NCBI GenBank assembly: GCA_026874595.1
Contig: CM049322.1
Coordinates: 23,225,400-23,289,399, forward strand
Length of the DNA stretch: 64,000 nt
Direction: 5' to 3'
Source of the DNA: Sipunculus nudus
Lineage: Eukaryota; Annelida; Sipuncula; Golfingiida; Sipunculidae
This document shows, one piece after another, positions 15,061-28,619 of the stretch (position 1 is its first letter; each line of letters begins with the position of its first letter). Under the pieces are notes generated by a model. It searched no databases and was not told where the DNA came from. It was given only the letters and a program-made list of their open reading frames with translations. The position numbers were made by a program, and so were the translations under genes.

Positions 15061-18000
15061 CGGTGGTTCATGGCATTCCTTTGTACTGATCCCGCTAGTA
15101 GAGGTTCGGTGGTTCATGGTATTTCTTTGATCTGATCCCACGTACCAGTAGAGATTCGGTGGTTTATGGTATCCTTTTGTACGGATCCCGCCTGTAGAGG
15201 TTCGGTGGTTCATGGTATTCCTTTGTACTGATCCCGCTAGTAGAGGTTTGGTGGTTCATGGTATTCCTTTGTACTGATCCCGCTAGTAGAGGTTCGGTGG
15301 TTCATGGTATTGCTTTGTACTGATCCCGCTAGTAGAGGTTCGGTGGTTCATGGTATTCCTTTGTACTGATCCCGCTAGTAGAGGTTCGATCGGTGCTTTA
15401 TGGTATTCCTTTATACTGATCCCGCCAGTAGAGGTTCTGTGGTTCATGGTATTCCTTTGTACTGATCCCGCTAGTAGAGGTTCGGTGGTTCATGGTATTT
15501 CTTTGATCTGATCCCACGTACCAGTAGAGATTCGGTGGTTCATGGTATTCCTTTGATCTGATCCCACGTACCAGTAGAGATTCGGTGGTTCATGGTATTC
15601 CTTTGTACTGATCCCGCTAGTAGAGGTTCGGTGGTTCATGGTATTCCTTTGTACTGATCCCGCTAGTAGAGGTTCGATCGGTGCTTTATGGCATTCCTTT
15701 GTACTGATCCCGCCAGTAGAGGTTCGGTGGTTCATGGTATTTCTTTGTACTGATCCCGCTAGTAGAGGTTCGATCGGTGCTTTATGGTATTCCTTTGTAC
15801 TGATCCCGCCAGTAGAGGTTCGGTGCTTCATGGTATTCCCTTGTACTGATCCCGCCAGTAGAGGTTCTGTGGTTCATGGTATACCTTTGTACTGATCCCG
15901 CTAGTAGAGGTTCCATCGGTGCTTTATGGTATTCCTTTGTACTGATCCCGCCAGTAGAGGTTCGGTGGTTCATGGTATTCCTTTGTACTGATCCCGCTAG
16001 TAGAGGTTCGGTGGTTCATGGTATTCCTTTGTACTGATCCCGCTAGTAGAGGTTCGATCGGTGCTTTATGGTATTCCTTTGTACTGATCCCGCCAGTAGA
16101 GGTTCTGTGGTTCATGGTATACCTTTGTACTGATCCCGCTAGTAGAGGTTCGATCGGTGCTTTATGGTATTCCTTTGTACTGATCCCACCAGTAGAGGTT
16201 CTGTGGTTCATGGTATACCTTTGTACTGATCCCGCTAGTAGAGGTTCGATCGGTGCTTTATGGTATTCCTTTGTACTGATCCCGCCAGTAGAGGTTCGGT
16301 GGTTCATGGTATTCCTTTGTACTGATCCCGCTAGTAGAGGTTCGATCGGTGCTTTATGGTATTCCTTTGTACTGATCCCGCCAGTAGAGGTTCGGTGGTT
16401 CATGGTATTCCTTTGTACTGATCCCGCCAGTAGAGGTTCTGTGGTTCATGGTATACCTTTGTACTGATCCCGCTAGTAGAGGTTCGATCGGTGCTTTATG
16501 GTATTCCTTTGTACTGATCCCGCCAGTAGAGGTTCGGTGGTTCATGGTATTCCTTTGTACTGATCCCGCTAGTAGAGGTTCGGTGGTTCATGGTATTCCT
16601 TTGTACTGATCCCGCTAGTAGAGGTTCGATCGGTGCTTTATGGTATTCCTTTGTACTGATCCCGCCAGTAGAGGTTCGGTGGTTCATGGTATTTCTTTGT
16701 ACTGATCCCGCTAGTAGAGGTTCGGTGGTTCATGGTATTCCTTTGTACTGATCCCGCTAGTAGAGGTTCGGTGGTTCATGGTATTCCTTTGTACTGATCC
16801 CGCTAGTAGAGGTTCGATCGGTGCTTTATGGTATTCCTTTGTACTGATCCCGCCAGTGGAGGTTCGGTGGTTCATGGCATTCCTTTGTACTGATCCAGAA
16901 ATAGAGGTTCGGTTGTTCATGGTATTCCTTTTTACTGATCCCGCCAGTAGAGATTCTGTGGTTCATGGTATACCTTTGTACTGATCCCACGTACCAGTAG
17001 AGGTTAGGTGGTTCATGGCATTCCTTTGTACTGATCCTGCTAATAGAGGTTCGGTGGTTCATGGTATTCCTTTGTACTGATCCCACCAGAAGAGATTCTG
17101 TGGTTCATGGTATTCCTTTGTACTGATCCCACGTACCAGTAGAGGTTCGGTGGTTCATGGCATTCCTTTGTACTGATCCAGCAATAGAGGTTCGGTGGTT
17201 CATGGTATTTCTTTGATCTGATCCCACGTACCAGTAGAGGTTCGGTGGTTCATGGCATTCCTTTGTACTGATCCCGCCAGTAGAGGTTCGGTGGTTCATG
17301 GTATTTCTTTGATCTGATCCCACGTACCAGTAGAGATTCGGTGGTTCATGGTATCCTTTTGTACGGATCCCGCCTGTAGAGGTTCGGTGGTTCATGGTAT
17401 TCCTTTGTACTGATCCCGCTAGTAGAGGTTCGGTGGTTCATGGTATTCCTTTGTACTGATCCCGCTAGTAGAGGTTCGGTGGTTCATGGTATTCCTTTGT
17501 ACTGATCCCGCTAGTAGAGGTTCGATCGGTGCTTTATGGTATTCCTTTGTACTGATCCCGCCAGTAGAGGTTCGGTGGTTCATGGTATTTCTTTGTACTG
17601 ATCCCGCTAGTAGAGGTTCGGTGGTTCATGGTATTTCTTTGATCTTATCCCACGTACCAGTAGAGGTTCGGTGGTTCATGGCATTCCTTTGTACTGATCC
17701 CGCTAGTAGAGGTTCGGTGGTTCATTGTATTTCTTTGATCTGATCCCACGTACCAGTAGAGATTCGGTGGTTTATGGTATCCTTTTGTACGGATCCCGCC
17801 TGTAGAGGTTCGGTGGTTCATGGTATTCCTTTGTACTGATCCCGCTAGTAGAGGTTTGGTGGTTCATGGTATTCCTTTGTACTGATACCGCTAGTAGAGG
17901 TTCGGTGGTTCATGGTATTCCTTTGTACTGATCCCGATAGTAGAGGTTCGATCGGTGCTTTATGGTATTCCTTTGTACTGATCCCGCTAGTAGAGGTTCG

Positions 18001-19168
18001 ATCGGTGCTTTATGGTATTCCTTTGTACTGATCCCGCCAGTAGAGGTTCGGTGGTTCATGGTATTCCTTTGTACTGATCCCGCCAGTAGAGGTTCTGTGG
18101 TTCATGGTATACCTTTGTACTGATCCCGCTAGTAGAGGTTCCATCGGTGCTTTATGGTATTCCTTTGTACTGATCCCGCCAGTAGAGGTTCGGTGGTTCA
18201 TGGTATTCCTTTGTACTGATCCCGCTAGTAGAGGTTCGGTGGTTCATGGTATTCCTTTGTACTGATCCCGCTAGTAGAGGTTCGATCGGTGCTTTATGGT
18301 ATTCCTTTGTACTGATCCCGCCAGTAGAGGTTCTGTGGTTCATGGTATACCTTTGTACTGATCCCGCTAGTAGAGGTTCGATCGGTGCTTTATGGTATTC
18401 CTTTTTACTGATCCCGCCAGTAGAGGTTCTGTGGTTCATGGTATACCTTTGTACTGATCCCGCTAGTAGAGGTTCGATCGGTGCTTTATGGTATTCCTTT
18501 GTACTGATCCCGCCAGTAGAGGTTCGGTGGTTCATGGTATTCCTTTGTACTGATCCCGCTAGTAGAGGTTCGATCGGTGCTTTATGGTATTCCTTTGTAC
18601 TGATTCCGCCAGTAGAGGTTCGGTGGTTCATGGTATTCCTTAGTACTGATCCCGCCAGTAGAGGTTCTGTGGTTCGTGGTATACCTTTGTACTGATCCCG
18701 CTAGTAGAGGTTCGATCGGTGCTTTATGGTATTCCTTTGTACTGATCCCGCCAGTAGAGGTTCGGTGGTTCATGGTATTCCTTTGTACTGATCCCGCTAG
18801 TAGAGGTTCGGTGGTTCATGGTATCCCTTTGTACTGATCCCGCTAGTAGAGGTTCGATCGGTGCTTTATGGTATTCCTTTGTACTGATCCCGCCAGTAGA
18901 GGTTCGGTGGTTCATGGTATTTCTTTGTACTGATCCCGCTAGTAGAGGTTCTGTGGTTCATGGTATTCCTTTGTACTGATCCCGTTAGTAGAGGTTCGGT
19001 GGTTCATGGTATTCCTTTGTACTGATCCCGCTAGTAGAGGTTCGATCGGTGCTTTATGGTATTCCTTTGTACTGATCCCGCCAGTGGAGGTTCGGTGGTT
19101 CATGGTATTCCTTTGTACTGATCCCGCCAGTAGAGGTTCTGTGGTTCATGGTATACCTTTGTACTGAT

Positions 19169-22100
19169 CCCGCCAGTAGAGGTTCTGTGGTTCATGGTAT
19201 ACCTTTGTACTGATCCCACGTACCAGTAGAGGTTCGGTGGTTCATGGCATTCCTTTGTACTGATCCTGCTAATAGAGGTTCGGTGGTTCATGGCATTCCT
19301 TTGTACTGATCCCGCTAGTAGAGGTTCTGTGGTTCATGGTATTCCTTTGTACTGATCCCGCCATTAGAGGTTCTGTGGTTCATGGTATACCTTTGTACTG
19401 ATCCCGCCAGTAGAGGTTCTGTGGTTCATGGTATACCTTTATACTGATCCCACGTACCAGTAGAGGTTCGGTGGTTCATGGCATTCCTTTGTACTGATCC
19501 CGCCAGTAGAGGTTCGGTGGTTCATGGTATTCCTTTGTACTGATCCCGCCTGTAGAGGTTCTGTGGTTCATGGTATACCTTTGTACTGATCCCACGTACC
19601 AGTAGAGGGTCGGTGGATCATGGTATTCCTTTGTACTGATCCCACGTACCAGTAGAGGTTCGGTGGTTCATGGCATTCCTTTGTACTGATCCTGCTAATA
19701 GAGATTCGGTGGTTCATGGCATTCCTTTGTACTGATCCCGCCAGTAGAGGTTCTGTGGTTCATGGTATACCTTTGTACTGATCCCACGTACCAGTAGAGG
19801 TTCGGTGGTTCATGGCATTCCTTTGTACTGATCCCACGTACCAGTAGAGGTTCGGTGGTTCATGTCATTCCTTTGTACTGATCCCACCAGAAGAGTTTCT
19901 GTGGTTCATGGTATTCCTTTGTACTGATCCCACGTACCAGTAGAGGTTCGGTGGTTCATGGCATTCCTTTGTACTGATCCAGCAATAGAGGTTCGGTGGT
20001 TCATGGTATTCCTTTGTACTGATCCCGCCAGTAGAGGTTCTGTGGTTCATGGTATACCTTTGTACTGATCCCACGTACCAGTAGAGGTTCGGTGGTTCAT
20101 GGCATTCCTTTGTACTGATCCCACGTACCAGTAGAGGTACGGTGGTTCATGGCATTCCTTTGTACTGATCCCACCAGAAGAGATTCTGTGGTTCATGGTA
20201 TTCCTTTGTACTGATCCCACGTACCAGTTGAGGTTCGGTGGTTCATGGCATTCCTTTGTACTGATCCAGCAATAGAGGTTCGGTGGTTCATGGTATTCCT
20301 TTGTACTGATCCCGCCAGTAGCGGTTCTGTGGTTCATGGTATACCTTTGTACTGATCCCACGTAGCAGTAAAGGTTCGGTGGTTCATGGCATTCCTTTGT
20401 ACTGATCCAGAAATAGAGGTTCGGTTGTTCATGGTATTCCTTTGTACTGATCCCGCCAGTAGAGATTCTGTGGTTCATGGTATACCTTTGTACTGATCCC
20501 ACGTACCAGTAGAGGTTAGGTGGTTCATGGCATTCCTTTGTACTGATCCTGCTAATAGAGGTTCGGTGGTTCATGGTATTCCTTTGTACTGATCCCACCA
20601 GAAGAGATTCTGTGGTTCATGGTATTCCTTTGTACTGATCCCACGTACCAGTAGAGGTTCGGTGGTTCATGGCATTCCTTTGTACTGATCCAGCAATAGA
20701 GGTTCGGTGGTTCATGGTATTTCTTTGATCTGATCCCACGTACCAGTAGAGGTTAGGTGGTTCATGGCATTCCTTTGTACTGATCCCGCCAGTAGAGGTT
20801 CGGTGGTTCATGGTATTTCTTTGATCTGATCCCACGTACCAGTAGAGATTCGGTGGTTCATGGTATCCTTTTGTACGGATCCCGCCTGTAGAGGTTCGGT
20901 GGTTCATGGTATTCCTTTGTACTGATCCCGCTAGTAGAGGTTCGGTGGTTCATGGTATTCCTTTGTACTTATCCCGCTAGTAGAGGTTCGGTGGTTCATG
21001 GTATTCCTTTGTACTGATCCCGCCAGTAGAGGTTCGATCGGTGCTTTATGGTATTCCTTTGTACTGATCCCGCCAGTAGAGGTTCGGTGGTTCATGGTAT
21101 TTCTTTGTACTGATCCCGCTAGTAGAGGTTCGGTGGTTCATGGTATTTCTTTGATCTGATCCCACGTACCAGTAGAGGTTCGGTGGTTCATGGCATTCCT
21201 TTGTACTGATCCCGCTAGTAGAGGTTCGGTGGTTCATGGTATTTCTTTGATCTGATCCCACGTACCAGTAGAGATTCGGTGGTTTATGGTATCCTTTTGT
21301 ACGGATCCCGCCTGTAGAGGTTCGGTGGTTCATGGTATTCCTTTGTACTGATCCCGCTAGTAGAGGTTTGGTGGTTCATGGTATTCCTTTGTACTGATCC
21401 CGCTAGTAGAGGTTCGGTGGTTCATGGTATTGCTTTGTACTGATCCCGCTAGTAGAGGTTCGGTGGTTCATGGTATTCCTTTGTACTGATCCCGCTAGTA
21501 GAGGTTCGATCGGTGCTTTATGGTATTCCTTTATACTGATCCCGCCAGTAGAGGTTCTGTGGTTCATGGTATTCCTTTGTACTGATCCCGCTAGTAGAGG
21601 TTCGGTGGTTCATGGTATTTCTTTGATCTGATCCCACGTACCAGTAGAGATTCGGTGGTTCATGGTATTCCTTTGATCTGATCCCACGTACCAGTAGAGA
21701 TTCGGTGGTTCATGGTATTCCTTTGTACTGATCCCGCTAGTAGAGGTTCGGTGGTTCATGGTATTCCTTTGTACTGATCCCGCTAGTAGAGGTTCGATCG
21801 GTGCTTTATGGCATTCCTTTGTACTGATCCCGCCAGTAGAGGTTCGGTGGTTCATGGTATTTCTTTGTACTGATCCCGCTAGTAGAGGTTCGATCGGTGC
21901 TTTATGGTATTCCTTTGTACTGATCCCGCCAGTAGAGGTTCGGTGCTTCATGGTATTCCCTTGTACTGATCCCGCCAGTAGAGGTTCTGTGGTTCATGGT
22001 ATACCTTTGTACTGATCCCGCTAGTAGAGGTTCCATCGGTGCTTTATGGTATTCCTTTGTACTGATCCCGCCAGTAGAGGTTCGGTGGTTCATGGTATTC

Positions 22101-23700
22101 CTTTGTACTGATCCCGCTAGTAGAGGTTCGGTGGTTCATGGTATTCCTTTGTACTGATCCCGCTAGTAGAGGTTCGATCGGTGCTTTATGGTATTCCTTT
22201 GTACTGATCCCGCCAGTAGAGGTTCTGTGGTTCATGGTATACCTTTGTACTGATCCCGCTAGTAGAGGTTCGATCGGTGCTTTATGGTATTCCTTTGTAC
22301 TGATCCCACCAGTAGAGGTTCTGTGGTTCATGGTATACCTTTGTACTGATCCCGCTAGTAGAGGTTCGATCGGTGCTTTATGGTATTCCTTTGTACTGAT
22401 CCCGCCAGTAGAGGTTCGGTGGTTCATGGTATTCCTTTGTACTGATCCCGCTAGTAGAGGTTCGATCGGTGCTTTATGGTATTCCTTTGTACTGATCCCG
22501 CCAGTAGAGGTTCGGTGGTTCATGGTATTCCTTTGTACTGATCCCGCCAGTAGAGGTTCTGTGGTTCATGGTATACCTTTGTACTGATCCCGCTAGTAGA
22601 GGTTCGATCGGTGCTTTATGGTATTCCTTTGTACTGATCCCGCCAGTAGAGGTTCGGTGGTTCATGGTATTCCTTTGTACTGATCCCGCTAGTAGAGGTT
22701 CGGTGGTTCATGGTATTCCTTTGTACTGATCCCGCTAGTAGAGGTTCGATCGGTGCTTTATGGTATTCCTTTGTACTGATCCCGCCAGTAGAGGTTCGGT
22801 GGTTCATGGTATTTCTTTGTACTGATCCCGCTAGTAGAGGTTCGGTGGTTCATGGTATTCCTTTGTACTGATCCCGCTAGTAGAGGTTCGGTGGTTCATG
22901 GTATTCCTTTGTACTGATCCCGCTAGTAGAGGTTCGATCGGTGCTTTATGGTATTCCTTTGTACTGATCCCGCCAGTGGAGGTTCGGTGGTTCATGGTAT
23001 TCCTTTGTACTGATCCGCCAGTAGAGGTTCTGTGGTTCATGGTATACCTTTGTACTGATCCCGCTAGTAGAGGTTCGATCGGTGCTTTATGGTATTCCTT
23101 TGTACTGGTCCCGCCAGTAGAGGTTCGGTGGTTCATGGTATTCCTTTGTACTGATCCCGCTAGTAGAGGTTCGGTGGTTCATGGTATTCCTTTGTACTGA
23201 TCCCGCTAGTAGAGGTTCGATCGGTGCTTTATGGTATTCCTTTGTACTGATCCCGCCAGTAGAGGTTCGGTGGTTCATGGTATTTCTTTGTACTGATCCC
23301 GCTAGTAGAGGTTCGGTGGTTCATGGTATTTCTTTGTACTGATCCCGCTAGTAGAGGTTCGATCGGTGCTTTATGGTATTCCTTTGTACTGATCCCGCCA
23401 GTAGAGGTTCGTTGGTTCATGGTATTCCTTTGTACTGATCCCGCCAGTAGAGGTTCTGTGGTTCATGGTATACCTTTGTACTGATCCAGCTAGTAGAGGT
23501 TCCATCGGTGCTTTATGGTATTCCTTTGTACTGATCCCGCCAGTAGAGGTTCGGTGGTTCATGGTATTCCTTTGTACTGATCCCGCTAGTAGAGGTTCGG
23601 TGGTTCATGGTATTCCTTTGTACTGATCCCGCTAGTAGAGGTTCGATCGGTGCTTTATGGTATTCCTTTGTACTGATCCCGCCAGTAGAGGTTCTGTGGT
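19169..23700. repeat. Higher-order block, second copy of the array start
   Basis: This is the partner of bases 1-4530 at offset 19168. Part of it (from about 21046) also matches 14926 onward at offset 6120. Variant order is preserved through more than 90 units, so this is a segmental copy and not independent unit expansion. Confidence 0.85.
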
Positions 23701-23937
23701 TCATGGTATACCTTTGTACTGATCCCGCTAGTAGAGGTTCGATCGGTGCTTTATGGTATTCCTTGTACTGATCCCGCCAGTAGAGGTTCGGTGGTTCATG
23801 GTATTCCTTTGTACTGATCCCGCTAGTAGAGGTTCGATCGGTGCTTTATGGTATTCCTTTGTACTGATCCCGCCAGTAGAGGTTCGGTGGTTCATGGTAT
23901 TCCTTTGTACTGATCCCGCTAGTAGAGGTTCGGTGGT

Positions 23938-26900
23938 TCATGGTATTTCTTTGTACTGATCCCGCCAGTAGAGGTTCGGTGGTTCATGGTATTCCTTTGT
24001 ACTGATCCCGCTAGTAGAGGTTCGGTGGTTCATGGTATTCCTTTGTACTGATCCCGCTAGTAGAGGTTCGATCGGTGCTTTATGGTATTCCTTTGTACTG
24101 ATCCCGCCAGTAGAGGTTCGGTGGTTCATGGTATTTCTTTGTACTGATCCCGCTAGTAGAGGTTCGGTGGTTCATGGTATTTCTTTGTACTGATCCCGCT
24201 AGTAGAGGTTCGATCGGTGCTTTATGGTATTCCTTTGTACTGATCCCGCCAGTAGAGGTTCGGTGGTTCATGGTATTCCTTTGTACTGGTCCCGCCAGTA
24301 GAGGTTCTGTGGTTCACGGTATACCTTTGTACTGATCCCGCTAGTAGAGGTTCCATCGGTGCTTTATGGTATTCCTTTGTACTGATCCCGCCAGTAGAGG
24401 TTCGGTGGTTCATGGTATTCCTTTGTACTGATCCCGCTAGTAGAGGTTCGGTGGTTCATGGTATTCCTTTGTACTGATCCCGCTAGTAGAGGTTCGATCG
24501 GTGCTTTATGGTATTCCTTTGTACTGATCCCGCCAGTAGAGGTTCTGTGGTTCATGGTATACCTTTGTACTGATCCCGCTAGTAGAGGTTCGATCGGTGC
24601 TTTATGGTATTCCTTTGTACTGATCCCGCCAGTAGAGGTTCGGTGGTTCATGGTATTCCTTTGTACTGATCCCGCTAGTAGAGGTTCGATCGGTGCTTTA
24701 TGGTATTCCTTTGTACTGATCCCGCCAGTAGAGGTTCGGTGGTTCATGGTATTCCTTTGTACTGATCCCGCTAGTAGAGGTTCGGTGGTTCATGGTATTC
24801 CTTTGTACTGATCCCGCTAGTAGAGGTTCGATCGGTGCTTTATGGTATTCCTTTGTACTGATCCCGCCAGTAGAGGTTCGGTGGTTCATGGTATTTCTTT
24901 GTACTGATCCCGCTAGTAGAGGTTCGGTGGTTCATGGTATTTCTTTGATCTGATCCCACGTACCAGTAGAGATTCGGTGGTTCATGGTATTCCTTTGTAC
25001 TGATCCCGCTAGTAGAGGTTCGATCGGTGCTTTATGGTATTCCTTTGTACTGATCCCGCTAGTAGAGGTTTGGTGGTTCATGGTATTCCTTTGTACTGAT
25101 CCAGCAATAGAGGTTCGGTAGTTCATGGTATTTCTTTGATCTGATCCCACGTACCAGTAGAGATTCGGTGGTTCATGGTATCCTTTTGTACGGATCCCGC
25201 CTGAGAGGTTCGGTGGTTCATGGTATTCCTTTGTACTGATCCCGCTAGTAGAGGTTTGGTGGTTCATGGTATTCCTTTGTACTGATCCCGCTAGTAGAGG
25301 TTCGGTGGTTCATGGTATTCCTTTGTACTGATCCCGCCAGTAGAGGTTTGGTGGTTCATTGTATTCCTTTGTACTGATCCCGCTAGTAGAGGTTCGGTGG
25401 TTCATGGTATTCCTTTGTACTGATCCCGCTAGTAGAGGTTTGGTGGTTCATGGTATTCCTTTGTACTGATCCCGCTAGTAGAGGTTCGGTGGTTCATGGT
25501 ATTCCTTTGTACTGATCCCGCTAGTAGAGGTTCGGTGGTTAATGGTATTCCTTTGTACTAATCCCGCAAGTAGAAGTTCGGTGGTTAATGGTATTCCTTT
25601 GTACTGATCCCGCTAGTAGAGGTTCGATCGGTGCTTTATGGTATTCCTTTGTACTGATCCCGCCAGTAGAGGTTCGGTGGTTCATGGTATTCCTTTGTAC
25701 TGATCCCGCCAGTAGAGGTTCTGTGGTTCGTGGTATACCTTTGTACTGATCCCGCTAGTAGAGGTTCGATCGGTGCTTTATGGTATTCCTTTGTACTGAT
25801 CCCGCCAGTAGAGGTTCGGTGGTTCATGGTATTCCTTTGTACTGATCCCGCTAGTAGAGGTTCGGTGGTTCATGGTATTTCTTTGTACTGATCCCGCCAG
25901 TAGAGGTTCGGTGGTTCATGGTATTCCTTTGTACTGATCCCGCTAGTAGAGGTTCGGTGGTTCATGGTATTCCTTTGTACTGATCCCGCTAGTAGAGGTT
26001 CGATCGGTGCTTTATGGTATTCCTTTGTACTGATCCCGCCAGTAGAGGTTCGGTGGTTCATGGTATTTCTTTGTACTGATCCCGCTAGTAGAGGTTCGGT
26101 GGTTCATGGTATTTCTTTGTACTGATCCCGCTAGTAGAGGTTCGATCGGTGCTTTATGGTATTCCTTTGTACTGATCCCGCCAGTAGAGGTTCGGTGGTT
26201 CATGGTATTCCTTTGTACTGGTCCCGCCAGTAGAGGTTCTGTGGTTCACGGTATACCTTTGTACTGATCCCGCTAGTAGAGGTTCCATCGGTGCTTTATG
26301 GTATTCCTTTGTACTGATCCCGCCAGTAGAGGTTCGGTGGTTCATGGTATTCCTTTGTACTGATCCCGCTAGTAGAGGTTCGGTGGTTCATGGTATTCCT
26401 TTGTACTGATCCCGCTAGTAGAGGTTCGATCGGTGCTTTATGGTATTCCTTTGTACTGATCCCGCCAGTAGAGGTTCTGTGGTTCATGGTATACCTTTGT
26501 ACTGATCCCGCTAGTAGAGGTTCGATCGGTGCTTTATGGTATTCCTTTGTACTGATCCCGCCAGTAGAGGTTCGGTGGTTCATGGTATTTCTTTGTACTG
26601 ATCCCGCTAGTAGAGGTTCGATCGGTGCTTTATGGTATTCCTTTGTACTGATCCCGCCAGTAGAGGTTCGGTGGTTCATGGTATTCCTTTGTACTGATCC
26701 CGCTAGTAGAGGTTCGGTGGTTCATGGTATTCCTTTGTACTGATCCCGCTAGTAGAGGTTCGATCGGTGCTTTATGGTATTCCTTTGTACTGATCCCGCC
26801 AGTAGAGGTTCGGTGGTTCATGGTATTTCTTTGTACTGATCCCGCTAGTAGAGGTTCGGTGGTTCATGGTATTTCTTTGATCTGATCCCACGTACCAGTA

Positions 26901-27956
26901 GAGATTCGGTGGTTCATGGTATTCCTTTGTACTGATCCCGCTAGTAGAGGTTCGATCGGTGCTTTATGGTATTCCTTTGTACTGATCCCGCTAGTAGAGG
27001 TTTGGTGGTTCATGGTATTCCTTTGTACTGATCCAGCAATAGAGGTTCGGTGGTTCATGGTATTTCTTTGATCTGATCCCACGTACCAGTAGAGATTCGG
27101 TGGTTCATGGTATCCTTTTGTACGGATCCCGCCTGAGAGGTTCGGTGGTTCATGGTATTCCTTTGTACTGATCCCGCTAGTAGAGGTTTGGTGGTTCATG
27201 GTATTCCTTTGTACTGATCCCGCTAGTAGAGGTTCGGTGGTTCATGGTATTCCTTTGTACTGATCCCACGTACCAGTAGAGGTTCGGTGGTTCATGGCAT
27301 TCCTTTGTACTGATCCAGCAATAGAGGTTCGGTGGTTCATGGTATTCCTTTGTACTGATCCCGCTAGTAGAGGTTCGATCGGTGCTTTATGGTATTCCTT
27401 TGTACTGATCCCGCCAGTAGAGGTTCGGTGGTTCATGGTATTCCTTTGTACTGATCCCGCTAGTAGAGGTTCGGTGGTTCATGGTATTCCTTTGTACTGA
27501 TCCCGCTAGTAGAGGTTCGATCGGTGCTTTATGGTATTCCTTTGTACTGATCCCGCCAGTAGAGGTTCGGTGGTTCATGGTATTTCTTTGTACTGATCCC
27601 GCTAGTAGAGGTTCGGTGGTTCATGGTATTTCTTTGATCTGATCCCACGTACCAGTAGAGATTCGGTGGTTCATGGTATTCCTTTGTACTGATCCCGCTA
27701 GTAGAGGTTCGATCGGTGCTTTATGGTATTCCTTTGTACTGATCCCGCTAGTAGAGGTTTGGTGGTTCATGGTATTCCTTTGTACTGATCCAGCAATAGA
27801 GGTTCGGTGGTTCATGGTATTTCTTTGATCTGATCCCACGTACCAGTAGAGATTCGGTGGTTCATGGTATCCTTTTGTACGGATCCCGCCTGAGAGGTTC
27901 GGTGGTTCATGGTATTCCTTTGTACTGATCCCGCTAGTAGAGATTTGGTGGTTCAT
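23938..27956. repeat. 1932-bp tandem duplication plus 757-bp echo
   Basis: Unit order at 23938-25267 recurs at 25870-27199 (offset 1932). The end of the second copy (26864-27199) recurs once more at 27621-27956 (offset 757). Shared rare markers include cgcctgagagg (a shortened unit) and ggttaatggtattcc near the right-hand ends. Confidence 0.85.
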
Positions 27957-28304
27957 GGTATTCCTTTGTACTGATCCCGCTAGTAGAGGTTCGGTGGTTC
28001 ATGGTATTCCTTTGTACTGATCCCGCCAGTAGAGGTTTGGTGGTTCATGGTATTCCTTTGTACTGATCCCGCTAGTAGAGGTTCGGTGGTTCATGGTATT
28101 CCTTTGTACTGATCCCGCTAGTAGAGGTTTGGTGGTTCATGGTATTCCTTTGTACTGATCCCGCTAGTAGAGGTTCGGTGGTTCATGGTATTCCTTTGTA
28201 CTGATCCCGCTAGTAGAGGTTCGGTGGTTAATGGTATTCCTTTGTACTAATCCCGCAAGTAGAAGTTCGGTGGTTAATGGTATTCCTTTGTACTGGTCCC
28301 GCTA

Positions 28305-28305
<1 letters not shown>

Positions 28306-28379
<74 letters not shown>
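28306..28379. repeat. (TA)n microsatellite at array boundary
   Basis: An uninterrupted TA dinucleotide run of about 74 bp begins directly inside the last, degenerate satellite unit (gctag then tatata). It separates the array from unique DNA. Confidence 0.97.
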
Positions 28380-28383
<4 letters not shown>

Positions 28384-28619
28384 AAACATATATATGTGCG
28401 GCGGGGTGTTAATTATCTTTATTATCTTACCGACTGCGGTAGTTAATAATCTTCTCATATATAGCCTAGGGTATATACGACCACCGCCCTCCTGTCAATA
28501 GCGAACTAGTCTACCGTAATAAAAACTATACTTTCCTGCAAATATAACGAAAATATAATTAAATGTATACATGCATAAAGTGAACAGACACATGCTTGAC
28601 ATGATGCCGGGAAGGCTGT

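Larger units (their letters stand above)
1..28305. repeat. 28-kb nested minisatellite/satellite array (45-50 bp units)
   Basis: The whole stretch is head-to-tail copies of a short unit whose core is ttcatggtattcctttgtac. The basic unit is 46 bp. A 50-bp form has an extra 'atcg' and reads ttcgatcggtgctttatgg; another 50-bp form contains cccacgtaccagtagagg; a 45-bp form contains ccagcaatagagg; others contain tttgatctgatcc or cttttgtacggatcc. At about 47 bp each there are roughly 600 copies. The array is already running at base 1, so its left edge lies outside the window. It ends abruptly at a (TA)n tract. No unrelated insertion was seen inside. Short open frames occur on both strands but follow from unit length; I see no splice sites, promoter or non-repeat protein domain, so no gene is called here. 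Confidence 0.98.

Noticed and set aside
592-28200. More than 90 open frames of 63-183 codons on both strands of the array
   Set aside because: They arise because 96-bp and 138/142-bp multiples of the unit happen to be open. They begin and end at fixed positions in the unit and show no non-repeat domain.
1-28305. CRISPR array
   Set aside because: Units are contiguous with no unique spacers, and the surroundings are eukaryotic with introns.
28277-28501. Open frame through the (TA)n run giving a Tyr-Ile repeat
   Set aside because: A pure product of the dinucleotide repeat; no coding support.
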